A stretch of 64,000 bases of DNA from Breoghania sp037026715 (lineage in GTDB: Bacteria; Pseudomonadota; Alphaproteobacteria; Rhizobiales; Stappiaceae). Shown here piece after piece: positions 35,703 through 44,611 of the stretch. The position numbers and the translations under genes were made by a program. The notes under the pieces are model-generated. The model was not told where the DNA came from, searched no databases, and saw nothing but the letters and a program-made list of their open reading frames with translations. Positions within the stretch are counted from its first letter, which is position 1. Each line of letters begins with the position of its first letter. The stretch covers positions 248,001 through 312,000 of the forward strand of contig NZ_JBANCG010000007.1 in assembly GCF_037026715.1 (NCBI RefSeq). Reading direction: 5' to 3'.

Positions 35703-37718
35703 TCAGGCGGCGCGGATGGTATGGAGGAAGCGATCGACCTCCGCACGAAGCCGTTCGGACTGGACCGACAGTTCCTCCGCCGACGAGCGCACCTGACCGG
35801 TGGCGACATTCGTCTCCTGCGACAGCTGGGAGACCGTCACGATGCTGCTTGAAACCGAATGCGTACCGGTCGCAGCCTCCGAGATGTTTCGCGCAACTTC
35901 CTGCGTGGTCGCCCCCTGTTCGTCCATTGCGCCCGCGATCGCGTTCGACAAGCCTTCCAGTTCATCAATGACCGATCCGATCTCTCCTATCCCGGCTACA
36001 GTCGAGCGTGCGCCGTTCTGGATCTCCTCGATGAGCGTGGTGATGCTCTCGGTCGCGTTCGACGTCTGTCCGGCAAGCTGCTTGACCTCGCCCGCCACAA
36101 CAGCAAACCCCTTGCCCACCTCGCCGGCCCTGGCAGACTCGATCGTGGCGTTCAGGGCCAGAAGATTTGTCTGCGCGGCGATGTCGGAAATCATCGACAC
36201 CACCTCACCGATGCGCTCGGTCATTTCCGACAGCGCCTGCATCTGCTCCGCCGTCCGGGCGACCGCCGAAGCCGCCCGTGCCGACACCGTAGAGGCTCGG
36301 GCGGCCTGCTGGTTGATTTCGGAGACCGAGGCCGACATCTGCTCGGTGGCGCTGGCCACCGTCTGCACATTCGCCGCCACCTGCTCAGCGGCAGCCGCAA
36401 CGGTGCTGGCCTGCTCGTTCGTGTTCTGCGTCGCGCCCGAAACCTGCGTGGCCATTCCCATCAGTTGGGAGGAAGCGGATGAAACGGTGTTGACGATCAG
36501 CCCGACGCTTTCATCGAAATCGTCGGCCAGCTTTCGCATCATGTCGACCTTTTCGGCCCGGGCACGTTCGTCGCGCTGTTCCTGCTCGCGGACGAGCTCC
36601 CTGTTCCGAATGGCGTTTTTCTTGAACACCTCGACCGCTCTGGCCATGTTCCCGAGTTCGTTCGAATTCGCCGTGTTCGGAATATCGACCGATGTTTCGC
36701 CGTCGGCCAGAACCCGCATCGCCGATGTCAGACCGCGCAAGGGCACCGTGATGCTCCGCCCGATCGCATACCCCAGTGCGCAGGCCAGCACGAGCACCGC
36801 AATGGCCGCATAGATGAACATCTCCCGGGTCTTGCTCCTCACCTCCGCGAGGTTCTTCTCAGCGTTCCGGCTTCCCGCATCGGCAGCCGCGAAGACAGCG
36901 TCGAAGTCGGGAGAGAGCTCCGAGAATATGCTGCTCAGGAGCTCGATATTCGCTTCAAGCTTCTGCGACGTGGCCGCGTACTCGCGGAATCCTGCCTGAT
37001 AGGCGTCCATCTGGGTCGCAAGCTCGGCCTTGACCGTCTCGGGAAGCGGGGCGGTCTTAAGGAGGTCGTTGAACTCAGACCGTCTTTCGTCGATGCGATC
37101 TACGTATTTCTGCCCTCCGCGCAGCATGAAGTCCTTTTCGTGCCGGCGCATCATCAACATCTTCACGGTGAGCGCGTCGAGGTTGGCGGTCTTGATCGTT
37201 TGTTCCACCGCATGGACCGCGTTGCGCAGCCTGCCTTGAATACCCTCGTCCTCGCTCAGGCCGAGCTCCGAATAGAGACCGGAGATGGTCTGGAACTGCG
37301 CGCTGAGACGATCGACACCGTTGCCGAGAGCCTCAAGCGGGCGTCCGATCGAAGCGGCGGCAGGAAGGGCGGCGATCGCATCGATCGTATCGTGGACGGC
37401 TTCGACCTCGTCTGCATACTTGCGCGCGTATTCCATGTCCCTCCGCAACAGGAAGTCCTTCTCGCGGCGACGCATCTGCAACGTGCCGGTCTGCAATTGC
37501 TGCGAAAGTTGAGCCAGCCGCGCATATTGAAGCTGGTTGGCGACGTCCCGCGCCACCAGGCGATCTCCCATGGCGTAAACGGCTACGAGCGCGACCGCCG
37601 CGATGATCGACAGGCCGGCCAGCGCGTAGACGCGGGTCCCGATACGGATATTCGAAAATCCGGCGAGGTGTTTCAGAAGCATCAAAAGAGCCGCTTTCCC
37701 GGTTGCAAGCTGCGCCAT
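35703..37718 (-). CDS. Methyl-accepting chemotaxis protein with HBM-type sensor domain
   Basis: The 671-residue receptor has a first membrane helix near residues 23-45, a periplasmic all-helical domain, a second helix, HAMP and a cytoplasmic signalling domain. Two copies of the helical-bimodular signature, MRRREKDFLLRR and MMRRHEKDFMLRG, mark the sensor as HBM type, which binds small organic acids or similar ligands in studied relatives. The signalling hairpin tip is DIAAQTNLLALNATIESARAGE. A GTG at 37796 is in frame, but the intervening DNA is AT-rich and looks like a promoter. No other che genes are in the window. Confidence 0.93.
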   Translation of the reverse strand: MAQLATGKAALLMLLKHLAGFSNIRIGTRVYALAGLSIIAAVALVAVYAMGDRLVARDVANQLQYARLAQLSQQLQTGTLQMRRREKDFLLRRDMEYARKYADEVEAVHDTIDAIAALPAAASIGRPLEALGNGVDRLSAQFQTISGLYSELGLSEDEGIQGRLRNAVHAVEQTIKTANLDALTVKMLMMRRHEKDFMLRGGQKYVDRIDERRSEFNDLLKTAPLPETVKAELATQMDAYQAGFREYAATSQKLEANIELLSSIFSELSPDFDAVFAAADAGSRNAEKNLAEVRSKTREMFIYAAIAVLVLACALGYAIGRSITVPLRGLTSAMRVLADGETSVDIPNTANSNELGNMARAVEVFKKNAIRNRELVREQEQRDERARAEKVDMMRKLADDFDESVGLIVNTVSSASSQLMGMATQVSGATQNTNEQASTVAAAAEQVAANVQTVASATEQMSASVSEINQQAARASTVSARAASAVARTAEQMQALSEMTERIGEVVSMISDIAAQTNLLALNATIESARAGEVGKGFAVVAGEVKQLAGQTSNATESITTLIEEIQNGARSTVAGIGEIGSVIDELEGLSNAIAGAMDEQGATTQEVARNISEAATGTHSVSSSIVTVSQLSQETNVATGQVRSSAEELSVQSERLRAEVDRFLHTIRAA

Positions 37719-38195
37719 GATGCGGCGAAGAAATAAACAAATGCTTCCCTGCTTCGATAAATAACCAATATAGAACAAATACTTATGTTGTTTCACTGAC
37801 CTGTCTTCAGTCCTCTTCGCACGTCCGTCATACCGCTCGCCATCGCCCGACGCCGCGCACGGCGCAGTTGACTTTTCCGCGGATAGCCGTCATGAGAGCG
37901 GCACAGGAGACACGGTTTTTCGCAAACATGATGCAGCGCCCAGACGCCTTCTCTGCGATCGAAACAACCTGCCGCGCACGCTGCGGCGGTGACCGTGTTG
38001 CCGTCTCCATCACGACCAAAACGACGAAAACGACCGCCACGACGACTGTCTGACGGTGCCGCTCGTCCCGTGCTCCCCGGGGTCGAGGGGCGCGGAAGGC
38101 CGGCCGAGCGAACGGGTCGCGGCCGGAGGGGAGACGAAACCGGTATCGGGACCGTAAAACCTTTCGGTTCCTCTCAGCATCAGGAAGGACGCATC
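37719..38195. other. Control region between the chemoreceptor gene and asd
   Basis: These 477 bases include an AT-rich segment before the chemoreceptor gene (37735-37795), a TTGACT that could serve as a -35 box at 37868, a threonine-rich short frame (next entry), and a strong GC hairpin at 38100-38126 (CCGGCCG with CGGCCGG) without a T-run. No ordinary gene is seen. Confidence 0.55.
37928..38053 (+). CDS. Possible threonine-rich leader peptide ahead of asd
   Basis: A 41-codon frame ends in a run where nine of the last fourteen residues are threonine (SITTKTTKTTATTTV), stopping 142 bases before the asd start. Threonine-rich leaders control threonine-pathway genes by attenuation in enterobacteria, and asd is on the pathway to threonine. 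Against this, no good ribosome site precedes either ATG (an AGGAGA is 17 bases away) and no U-run terminator follows. It may be chance repeat DNA built of ACGACC/ACGACG-AAA units. Confidence 0.25.
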   Translation: MMQRPDAFSAIETTCRARCGGDRVAVSITTKTTKTTATTTV

Positions 38196-39227
38196 ATGGG
38201 TTACAAGGTCGCTATCGTTGGCGCGACAGGCAATGTCGGGCGCGAGATCCTGGAAATTCTGGCCGAGCGCCAGTTCGACGCCGACGAGGTCGTCGCGCTC
38301 GCGTCCCGCCGTTCGCAGGGAACGGAAGTTTCCTTCGGCGACAAGACCCTGAAGGTCAAGGCGCTGGAGAATTATGACTTTTCCGGCACCGACATCTGCC
38401 TCATGTCCGCCGGCGGATCGGTTGCCAAGGAATGGGCCCCGAAGATCGCGGCCCAGGGCTGCGTCGTCATCGACAATTCGTCGGCCTGGCGCTACGACGC
38501 CGACGTGCCTTTGATCGTGCCGGAAGTGAATGCGGATGCTATCACGGGCTTCTCCAAGAAGAACATCATCGCCAACCCGAATTGCTCGACCGCACAGCTC
38601 GTCGTCGCGCTAAAGCCGCTGCACGACGCCGCCACGATCAAGCGCATCGTCGTCTCCACCTACCAGTCGGTTTCCGGCGCGGGCAAGGACGCGATGGACG
38701 AGCTTTTCGACCAGACCCGCGCGATCTTCGTCAACGACCCGATCGAGCCGGCCAAGTTCACCAAGCGGATCGCTTTCAACGTCATCCCGCACATCGACGT
38801 CTTCATGGAGGACGGCTACACCAAGGAAGAGTGGAAGGTGCTGGCCGAGACGAAGAAGATCCTCGATCCGGCGATCAAGGTCACCTGCACCGCCGTGCGC
38901 GTTCCGGTCTTCGTCAGCCATGCCGAAGCGGTCAACATGGAATTCGAGAAGCCGCTGAGCGCGGACGAGGCCCGCGAGATCCTGCGCGAGGCGCCGGGAT
39001 GCCTTGTCGTCGACAAGCAGGAAGACGGCGGCTATGTCACGCCCTACGAGGCGACCGGCGAGGACGCGACCTACATTTCGCGCATTCGCGAGGATGCCAC
39101 GGTCGAGAACGGCCTCAACATGTGGGTCGTTTCCGACAATCTGCGCAAGGGGGCAGCCCTCAATGCCGTGCAGATTGCCGAAGTCCTGGTCAATCGCGGG
39201 CTGCTGAAGAAGCAGAACGCCGCCTGA
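38196..39227 (+). CDS. asd: Aspartate-semialdehyde dehydrogenase
   Basis: Asd reduces aspartyl phosphate to aspartate semialdehyde, the branch point to lysine/diaminopimelate, methionine and threonine. The nucleotide motif is GATGNVGREI near the N-terminus and the catalytic Cys130 is in NPNCSTAQLV. The length of 343 residues is normal. The open frame extends upstream in the same phase, but AGGAAGGA seven bases before the ATG fixes the start. A large inverted repeat lies between its stop and pqqA. Confidence 0.96.
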   Translation: MGYKVAIVGATGNVGREILEILAERQFDADEVVALASRRSQGTEVSFGDKTLKVKALENYDFSGTDICLMSAGGSVAKEWAPKIAAQGCVVIDNSSAWRYDADVPLIVPEVNADAITGFSKKNIIANPNCSTAQLVVALKPLHDAATIKRIVVSTYQSVSGAGKDAMDELFDQTRAIFVNDPIEPAKFTKRIAFNVIPHIDVFMEDGYTKEEWKVLAETKKILDPAIKVTCTAVRVPVFVSHAEAVNMEFEKPLSADEAREILREAPGCLVVDKQEDGGYVTPYEATGEDATYISRIREDATVENGLNMWVVSDNLRKGAALNAVQIAEVLVNRGLLKKQNAA

Positions 39228-39303
39228 CCCATACCAGCCCTTTGGTCTCCAGTCGCGCCACGTAACGTCTGGATAACGGCACGATACCGGACTTTTCAAT
39301 AAC

Positions 39304-39344
39304 TTGGTGCCAGTGCGACTTACGGTAAGTCACGCTGGCACCAA
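39304..39344. repeat. 41-base imperfect inverted repeat upstream of pqqA
   Basis: The outer arms are TTGGTGCCAG and CTGGCACCAA, a perfect ten-base match. Inside lie mismatched TGC/ACG, then a perfect six-base stem, GACTTA with TAAGTC, around CGG. It sits 77 bases after the asd stop and 76 before the pqqA start. The T-run nearby (ATTTTT) begins about seven bases later, so it is a poor classical terminator; an operator or protein-binding palindrome is possible. Confidence 0.9.
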
Positions 39345-39419
39345 AGTACTATTTTTCCCGTCTCACGCTTCGCTAGGCTCCCTTGTGCTGCATCTTGCAG
39401 CCAAAGAGGAGGAAGCGAC

Positions 39420-39521
39420 ATGAAGACCTGGAAAAAGCCGACCATGGCGAGCGTGGAAGCCGGTTTTGAGGTGACGCGCTACATGCCCGCGGAAATTGGC
39501 ACCTGCGGCCGCAAGAAGTGA
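39420..39521 (+). CDS. pqqA: PQQ precursor peptide PqqA
   Basis: This 33-residue peptide is the substrate from which pyrroloquinoline quinone is made. The crosslinked pair is Glu17 and Tyr21 in the conserved E-V-T-R-Y segment. A strong AGGAGGAAG ribosome site precedes the ATG, fitting the need for much peptide. The C-terminal GTCGRKK with a cysteine is less common than the acidic ends of many relatives. It heads a tight pqqABCDE operon. Confidence 0.95.
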   Translation: MKTWKKPTMASVEAGFEVTRYMPAEIGTCGRKK

Positions 39522-39537
39522 GAGCGGGCTGAGAGCC

Positions 39538-40479
39538 GTGAAGGCCCGGGTTCTCGGGTCCGCCGCTGGCGGCGGATTTCCGCAATGGAACTGCAACGCG
39601 GCGTTGAGCCGGGCCGTTCGCCAGGGCAGGCCCGGCCTTCTGCCCCGAACACAGTCGAGCATCGCGGCAAGCGCCGACGGCCGGGCCTGGGCCGTGTTCA
39701 ATGCCTCGCCCGATATTCGAAGCCAGATCGCGGCCAACGCCGTGCTGCAGCCCGATCCCGACGGTCCGCCGCGACAGACGCCGATCGCGGCCGTCGTGCT
39801 CACCAACGCTGACGTCGATCATATCGCCGGCCTGCTCTCGTTGCGTGAGCGCCAGCCCTTCACACTTTACGCAAGCTCCCGCGTCCTCGAGACGCTCGAA
39901 GCGAACAGCATATTTCGGGTGCTCGATCCGGGGCTTGTCATTCGCCGCGAGCTTCCCTTGCCGGGCGTGACCGAGATCGAAGGCCCGAACGGTCCGATCG
40001 GACTGCAAATCGAAACATTCGCCGTGCCCGGCAAGATTGCGCTCTTTCTGGAAGATGGCGACAAGGATGATTTCGGATCCGAATCGGGGGATACGATCGG
40101 AATTTCGATACGCTCCACTGCGGGCCACGGGGCAGATGGCGCCCCCCTCCTCTATATCCCCGGTTGCGCGCGGCTCAACGACGACCTGCGGCGCAGAATG
40201 AACGCGGCCGGCTGCCTGTTGTTCGACGGCACCGTCTTTACGGACGACGAGATGCGACAGGCCGGTGTCGGCGAAAAGACGGGAGCGCGCATGGGGCACA
40301 TGGCGATTTCCGGCGAGGCGGGATCGCTGAATGCGCTGCGCGACGTGTCGGCCGGCCGGCGGATCTACGTACACATCAACACGACCAATCCCATCCTGGA
40401 GCCGGGGTCCGCCGCCGAGCGTGCGGTAACACAGGCAGGATGGGAGGTCGGTTACGACGGGATGGAGATCGAGCTATGA
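39538..40479 (+). CDS. pqqB: PQQ biosynthesis protein PqqB
   Basis: PqqB is a metallo-beta-lactamase-fold iron hydroxylase that acts on the crosslinked Glu-Tyr during PQQ synthesis. It begins VKARVLGSAAGGGFPQWNCN, the family hallmark, from a GTG start 16 bases after the pqqA stop; the metal-site region includes NADVDHIAGLLSLRE. The length is 313 residues. Its stop overlaps the pqqC start as ATGA. Confidence 0.95.
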   Translation: MKARVLGSAAGGGFPQWNCNAALSRAVRQGRPGLLPRTQSSIAASADGRAWAVFNASPDIRSQIAANAVLQPDPDGPPRQTPIAAVVLTNADVDHIAGLLSLRERQPFTLYASSRVLETLEANSIFRVLDPGLVIRRELPLPGVTEIEGPNGPIGLQIETFAVPGKIALFLEDGDKDDFGSESGDTIGISIRSTAGHGADGAPLLYIPGCARLNDDLRRRMNAAGCLLFDGTVFTDDEMRQAGVGEKTGARMGHMAISGEAGSLNALRDVSAGRRIYVHINTTNPILEPGSAAERAVTQAGWEVGYDGMEIEL

Positions 40480-41312
40480 CGGCGCTTGCGGAGACGATGC
40501 GCGATGTGCGCCCCGAGCCGGTCGGCCCGCGCTACGATCCCGGTTCGGCAGCGGAGTTCCTTCCGCCCGACAGCGCCGAAAGGCTGCTGTCTGCCGGCGA
40601 ACTGGAAGCGGCTCTGCGCCGCGTCGGAGCGGCGCGCTACCACGTATTGCACCCGTTTCATCAACGCATGAACGCCGGCCAGTTGACGCGCGCGCAGATG
40701 CAGGCCTGGGCCCTCAACCGCTATTGCTACCAGGCGATCATTCCGAAGAAGGATGCCCTGATCCTGGCCCGTTCCGATGATCCCGCGTTTCGGCGCGAAT
40801 GGCGCAAGCGCATCGTGGACCATGACGGCGACGACGCAGGCTCGGAGGGTGGCATTCGCAGATGGATCAAGCTCGCCGAGGGCGTCGGGCTCGATCCCGA
40901 CATGGTGACCTCCACCCGACATGCTCTCCCGGCGACCCGCTATGCGGTTGCCGCCTATATCGATCTCGTCACGAAGCACTCTTTGCTCGTCGCGGTGGCC
41001 TCGTCGCTGACGGAATTGTTCTCCGGCGCGGCAATCGCCCAGCGTGTGCCGGCGATGCTCGCCCGCTACGATTACATCACCGAGGAGACGCTTGCCTATT
41101 TCAAGCCGCGTCTGACCCAGGCGCCACGCGATGCGGACTTCGCCCTCGCCTATGTCTGCACCAACGCCGACACGCCGCAGAAGCAGGCCGATGCCGTCAA
41201 CGCGCTGATCGCCAAGTGCGATATGCTCTGGGCGATGCTCGACGCTCTCGAACACGCTTATGGCGAACCCGGCCACATTCCGCCGGGCGCCTTCCGGCCG
41301 CAGGAGCACTGA
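40476..41312 (+). CDS. pqqC: Pyrroloquinoline-quinone synthase PqqC
   Basis: PqqC performs the final ring closure and eight-electron oxidation to PQQ without a metal. Recognisable features are HPFHQRMNAGQLTRAQMQAW, NRYCYQAIIPKKDA and the later EETLAYFKPRL. The length of 278 residues is slightly long because of an N-terminal extension. The ATG overlaps the pqqB stop, so the start is well fixed. pqqD follows after three bases. Confidence 0.96.
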   Translation: MTALAETMRDVRPEPVGPRYDPGSAAEFLPPDSAERLLSAGELEAALRRVGAARYHVLHPFHQRMNAGQLTRAQMQAWALNRYCYQAIIPKKDALILARSDDPAFRREWRKRIVDHDGDDAGSEGGIRRWIKLAEGVGLDPDMVTSTRHALPATRYAVAAYIDLVTKHSLLVAVASSLTELFSGAAIAQRVPAMLARYDYITEETLAYFKPRLTQAPRDADFALAYVCTNADTPQKQADAVNALIAKCDMLWAMLDALEHAYGEPGHIPPGAFRPQEH

Positions 41313-41315
41313 GCG

Positions 41316-41651
41316 ATGCGCCCGAAGCGCATCACCATCACGCCTGAAAGCCGGCCCTGTCTTCCCCGGCACGTGAGGCTGCGCTTCGATGAGCTGCGCA
41401 ACGCGCCCATCGTGCTCGCGCCCGAAAAGGTGCTCTGGCCGGACGAGATCTCGGCTGAAATTCTCAAACGCTGCGACGGAAGGACGACGGTCGCAGAAAT
41501 CGCGACAGCCTTTGCCCGCGATTACGTGGCGCCCGTGGAAGAGATCGCGACGGACATTCTCGCCTTCCTCCAGGGCTGGAGCGATCGGCTGCTTGTCGAT
41601 GTGGCAACATCCGACAAGACCGGAACCGCAGACGTTTCAGAGGTTTCGTGA
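41316..41651 (+). CDS. pqqD: PQQ peptide chaperone PqqD
   Basis: PqqD binds the PqqA peptide and presents it to the radical-SAM enzyme PqqE. The protein has the small winged-helix RRE fold seen in VRLRFDELRNAPIVLAPEKV and CDGRTTVAEIATAFA. The length is 111 residues, with a Ser/Thr/Asp-rich tail. Its stop overlaps the pqqE ATG by one base. Confidence 0.95.
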   Translation: MRPKRITITPESRPCLPRHVRLRFDELRNAPIVLAPEKVLWPDEISAEILKRCDGRTTVAEIATAFARDYVAPVEEIATDILAFLQGWSDRLLVDVATSDKTGTADVSEVS

Positions 41652-42733
41652 TGACGGTCTCTCCCCCGCTCGGCATGCTGGTGGAACTCACCCACCGGTG
41701 TCCGCTCCAGTGCGGCTATTGCTCCAACCCGCTGGAACTGCTGAAAGCGGACCGCGAGCTCGCCACGCAACAGTGGAAAGCCGCGTTCGCTCAAGCGGCG
41801 GAACTCGGGGTCCGTCAGGCGCATCTTTCGGGCGGCGAGCCGACCCTGCGCCCCGAGCTGGAGGAGCTTGTCGCCTGTCTTTCGGATCACGGGATCTACA
41901 CGAACCTGATCACGGCCGCCGTAACACTCGACCGTGACCGCCTGTTCGCCCTGCGCGATCACGGGCTCGATCATGTCCAGATCAGTTTCCAGGGAGCCAA
42001 GGCTGAGACGACGGAGCTAGTCGGCCGCTACCGGGGCGCGCACGAGAAGAAACGGGCCGTCGCCTCGTGGGTACGCGAAGCCGGGTTGCCCGTAACGATC
42101 AACGCTCCGATCCATCGGCTCAACATTCACGAGGTCCCCGACTTCGTCGCACTCGCGCTCGAACTCGATGCGGAGCGGCTGGAAATCGCGAATGTGCAAT
42201 ATTACGGCTGGGCCTATCTCAACCGCGCGAGCCTGCTGCCCGATTACGAGGCGGTCATGGCACAGGTGGACTACGTGGCGCAGATCCGCGCGGAGCTTCT
42301 TGGCCGGCTCAACATCGATTTCGTCACGCCGGACTATTATGCCGATTACCCCAAGCCGTGCATGGGCGGCTGGGCGGCGGATGCCTTCGTGCTGGCGCCG
42401 GACGGGACAATGCTCCCCTGCCACGCAGCGCAATCGATCGACGGGCTGAGCTTTCACCGCGTCACGGACCGCCCGCTTCGCGAGATCTGGGAGGATTCCG
42501 AGAGCTTCAACCGGTTCCGGGGAACCGACTGGCTGCCCGAGCCCTGCCGATCCTGCGACCGAAAGGAAATCGATTTCGGCGGATGCCGCTGTCAGGCCTT
42601 CGCGCTCACCGGGGATGCAGCGGCAACCGATCCGGGTTGCATGCACTCGCCGCACCACGCGGCCCTGCGGGAGCTGCCGGCGCCCAAAGAGATGCAGCCG
42701 CGGAAGATCGGCCGGGCCGTCGAACGGGCCTGA
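41651..42733 (+). CDS. pqqE: PqqA peptide cyclase PqqE (radical SAM)
   Basis: PqqE makes the carbon-carbon bond between Glu17 and Tyr21 of PqqA. The radical-SAM cluster is HRCPLQCGYC near residue 18, and the C-terminal SPASM domain has the cysteines CHAAQ and PCRSCDRKEIDFGGCRC. The length of 360 residues is usual. A GTG three bases earlier is a possible start; AGAGG lies at a suitable distance for both. It is the last gene of the operon; a pqqF/G protease is not present here. Confidence 0.96.
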   Translation: MTVSPPLGMLVELTHRCPLQCGYCSNPLELLKADRELATQQWKAAFAQAAELGVRQAHLSGGEPTLRPELEELVACLSDHGIYTNLITAAVTLDRDRLFALRDHGLDHVQISFQGAKAETTELVGRYRGAHEKKRAVASWVREAGLPVTINAPIHRLNIHEVPDFVALALELDAERLEIANVQYYGWAYLNRASLLPDYEAVMAQVDYVAQIRAELLGRLNIDFVTPDYYADYPKPCMGGWAADAFVLAPDGTMLPCHAAQSIDGLSFHRVTDRPLREIWEDSESFNRFRGTDWLPEPCRSCDRKEIDFGGCRCQAFALTGDAAATDPGCMHSPHHAALRELPAPKEMQPRKIGRAVERA

Positions 42734-42758
42734 TGCCGCCGCGTGGCCCGTCTGGCCG

Positions 42759-43505
42759 TTAGGTGCCGGCCACGACCTGATTGGTTTCCGCATCGTGAAA
42801 CAGCGACGTTTCGCGGTCCATGATCTTCAGCTGGCCGGTGCGGATATCGAACCACGCGCCGTGAAGCGCCAGCCGGCCTTTCGCTTCCAGACTTTCCACC
42901 CAGGGAAATGTCCGCAGGTTCTTGAGGGACTGGCGGATGCCGGCAAACTCCATCGACATCTGTGGCTCCAGCCCATGGTCGACCGGATTGCAGGCGAGCG
43001 TCCTTGCAGCCGGCTGCAGCAGCGTGATCCATCGTCCTATGAAATCACCCGGGGATAGCGGCTCGGCATCTTCCGCACGGAAGGCCGCGATACCGCCACA
43101 GCGCGCGTGACCAAGCACGACGATATGCTCCACCTTCAATCCGTGCACGGCGAATTCCAAAGCGGCGCTGGTGCCGTGATAGTCGCCGTGCTCCTCATAC
43201 GGAGGCACGAGGTTGGCGACATTCCGCACCACGAAAAGCTCACCCGGCCCGACGTCGAAAATCGCCTCGGGTGTTACACGTGAATCGCAGCAGCCGATCA
43301 CGAGCACCTTTGGCTTCTGTCCATAGATGGCGAGATCCTCGAGCGCCTGGCGGTTCGGCAGGAAGCTCTTGTCGCGATATCGCGAATAGCCGCTGAGCAG
43401 GTCGGGGGGAAACGTCAGGCCTGCCGGCTCCTTCTCGCGCGTCTGACTTCCTTCAGCCGAATTGGAAGTCAAGGCGGTGATCTTGTTGTTTTCGCTCATC
43501 GACAT
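42759..43505 (-). CDS. Beta-class carbonic anhydrase
   Basis: The enzyme interconverts carbon dioxide and bicarbonate. The zinc ligands are Cys72 and Asp74 in GCCDSRVTPE, and His133 and Cys136 in GHARCGG. The length of 248 residues is normal for beta-carbonic anhydrases. Start is at the first of two in-frame ATGs (43505 and 43499). It converges on pqqE with 25 bases between the stops. Confidence 0.95.
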   Translation of the reverse strand: MSMSENNKITALTSNSAEGSQTREKEPAGLTFPPDLLSGYSRYRDKSFLPNRQALEDLAIYGQKPKVLVIGCCDSRVTPEAIFDVGPGELFVVRNVANLVPPYEEHGDYHGTSAALEFAVHGLKVEHIVVLGHARCGGIAAFRAEDAEPLSPGDFIGRWITLLQPAARTLACNPVDHGLEPQMSMEFAGIRQSLKNLRTFPWVESLEAKGRLALHGAWFDIRTGQLKIMDRETSLFHDAETNQVVAGT

Positions 43506-43582
43506 TTTTCCATTTGCGCCGCGCCGCAGTTGCTATCCCGGGTCTCGCTAAATCTGACTATATGCAGAATTTGCAGCAAGGC

Positions 43583-44611
43583 TCATCCCCAACCGAGAGT
43601 TGCGGTAAGAAGGACAAAGCCCAGGAGAAAAACCAGCACCGATCCGCCGATTTCCACCGTCCGGTGGATCCGAAACGCCAGCGGACTGCTTTCGCCCGCC
43701 AGTCGCATCGCGAGCCCACGTGCGGTGACCGCGAAGACGGCGAGCGCGGAAACCGTCAGCCCCGTTCCCAGCGCCATGACAAAAGTGGAAGCGATACCCG
43801 CCAGGGCAAGGCCTTGCGACAAGGCGAAGACCAGCACGATCAATGCTCCCGTGCACGGTCTCAGCCCGACGGCGAGGATCACCGACCACGCGCGCGCCAG
43901 GGTAACGGGTTTTTCCAGCATGACCGGATCTGGCGCATGCGCATGTCCGCAGCTGCCGCAGGCACCGTGATCATGCCCGTGATGATGATCATGATGATGG
44001 TGGTGATCGTGGTCATGAGGCGTGTGCCCCGCATGCGCCGGCCTGTGAAGGACCGGGCGAAGTGCCTTCGTCCAGATCATCCAGGCTCCAAGAGCGGCGA
44101 TCAGGGCATAGGAGCCGATTTCGAACATCCGCGTGGTCTGCGTGATCGCAATGGATGTCATGTTCAAGACGACCGCCGCGATCCCGATCAGGAGGATCGC
44201 CGTAACGGCCTGCGCGATCGCCGAGGCAAACGACAGCGCCACGGCCCTGCCAAGTGTCTGCCGGTTTGCAAGCACATAGGTTGAGATCACTGCCTTGCCG
44301 TGACCGGGCCCGGCCGCATGGAAAACCCCGTAGATGAAGGAGAGCCCGGCAAGCCACCAGCCCGCCTGGCCGTCCGATTTCAGGTGTTCAAGAGCGGCCG
44401 TCAGCGAGCGGTAGAACGCCGCCTGGTTCGTCGCGATCCACGCGAAAAAGCCGGAAAACCAACCGCCGGGCATTGTCGAGGTTTCCGGCAGGCCAACCCC
44501 GAAGGGAGAGCCGGCGGCCCGCGCCGCCGCAACGGACGCCAGCACGATGGCGCATGCGATGATCAACGACGGGTTCACGCGACGCCAGCTTGAGGCGCTC
44601 GATCGCATCAT
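43583..44611 (-). CDS. NicO/RcnA-type nickel-cobalt efflux protein with His-rich loop
   Basis: The 342-residue protein has an N-terminal signal-like helix and about six membrane segments. The family motif HAAGPGHGKAVIS is present near residue 97, and the matching LRPCTGALIVLVFA in the second half. Between them is a cytoplasmic loop rich in histidine (HDHDHHHHHDHHHGHDHG, about residues 200-220), with a CGSCGH pair, suited to binding nickel, cobalt or zinc. The start is set at an ATG that overlaps the DUF1007 stop as ATGA, so the two are coupled. The substrate metal is not proven. Confidence 0.9.
   Translation of the reverse strand: MMRSSASSWRRVNPSLIIACAIVLASVAAARAAGSPFGVGLPETSTMPGGWFSGFFAWIATNQAAFYRSLTAALEHLKSDGQAGWWLAGLSFIYGVFHAAGPGHGKAVISTYVLANRQTLGRAVALSFASAIAQAVTAILLIGIAAVVLNMTSIAITQTTRMFEIGSYALIAALGAWMIWTKALRPVLHRPAHAGHTPHDHDHHHHHDHHHGHDHGACGSCGHAHAPDPVMLEKPVTLARAWSVILAVGLRPCTGALIVLVFALSQGLALAGIASTFVMALGTGLTVSALAVFAVTARGLAMRLAGESSPLAFRIHRTVEIGGSVLVFLLGFVLLTATLGWG

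Noticed and set aside
38100..38126. GC hairpin before asd considered as an intrinsic terminator.
   Set aside because: The stem is good but A/G-rich sequence, not a T-run, follows it.
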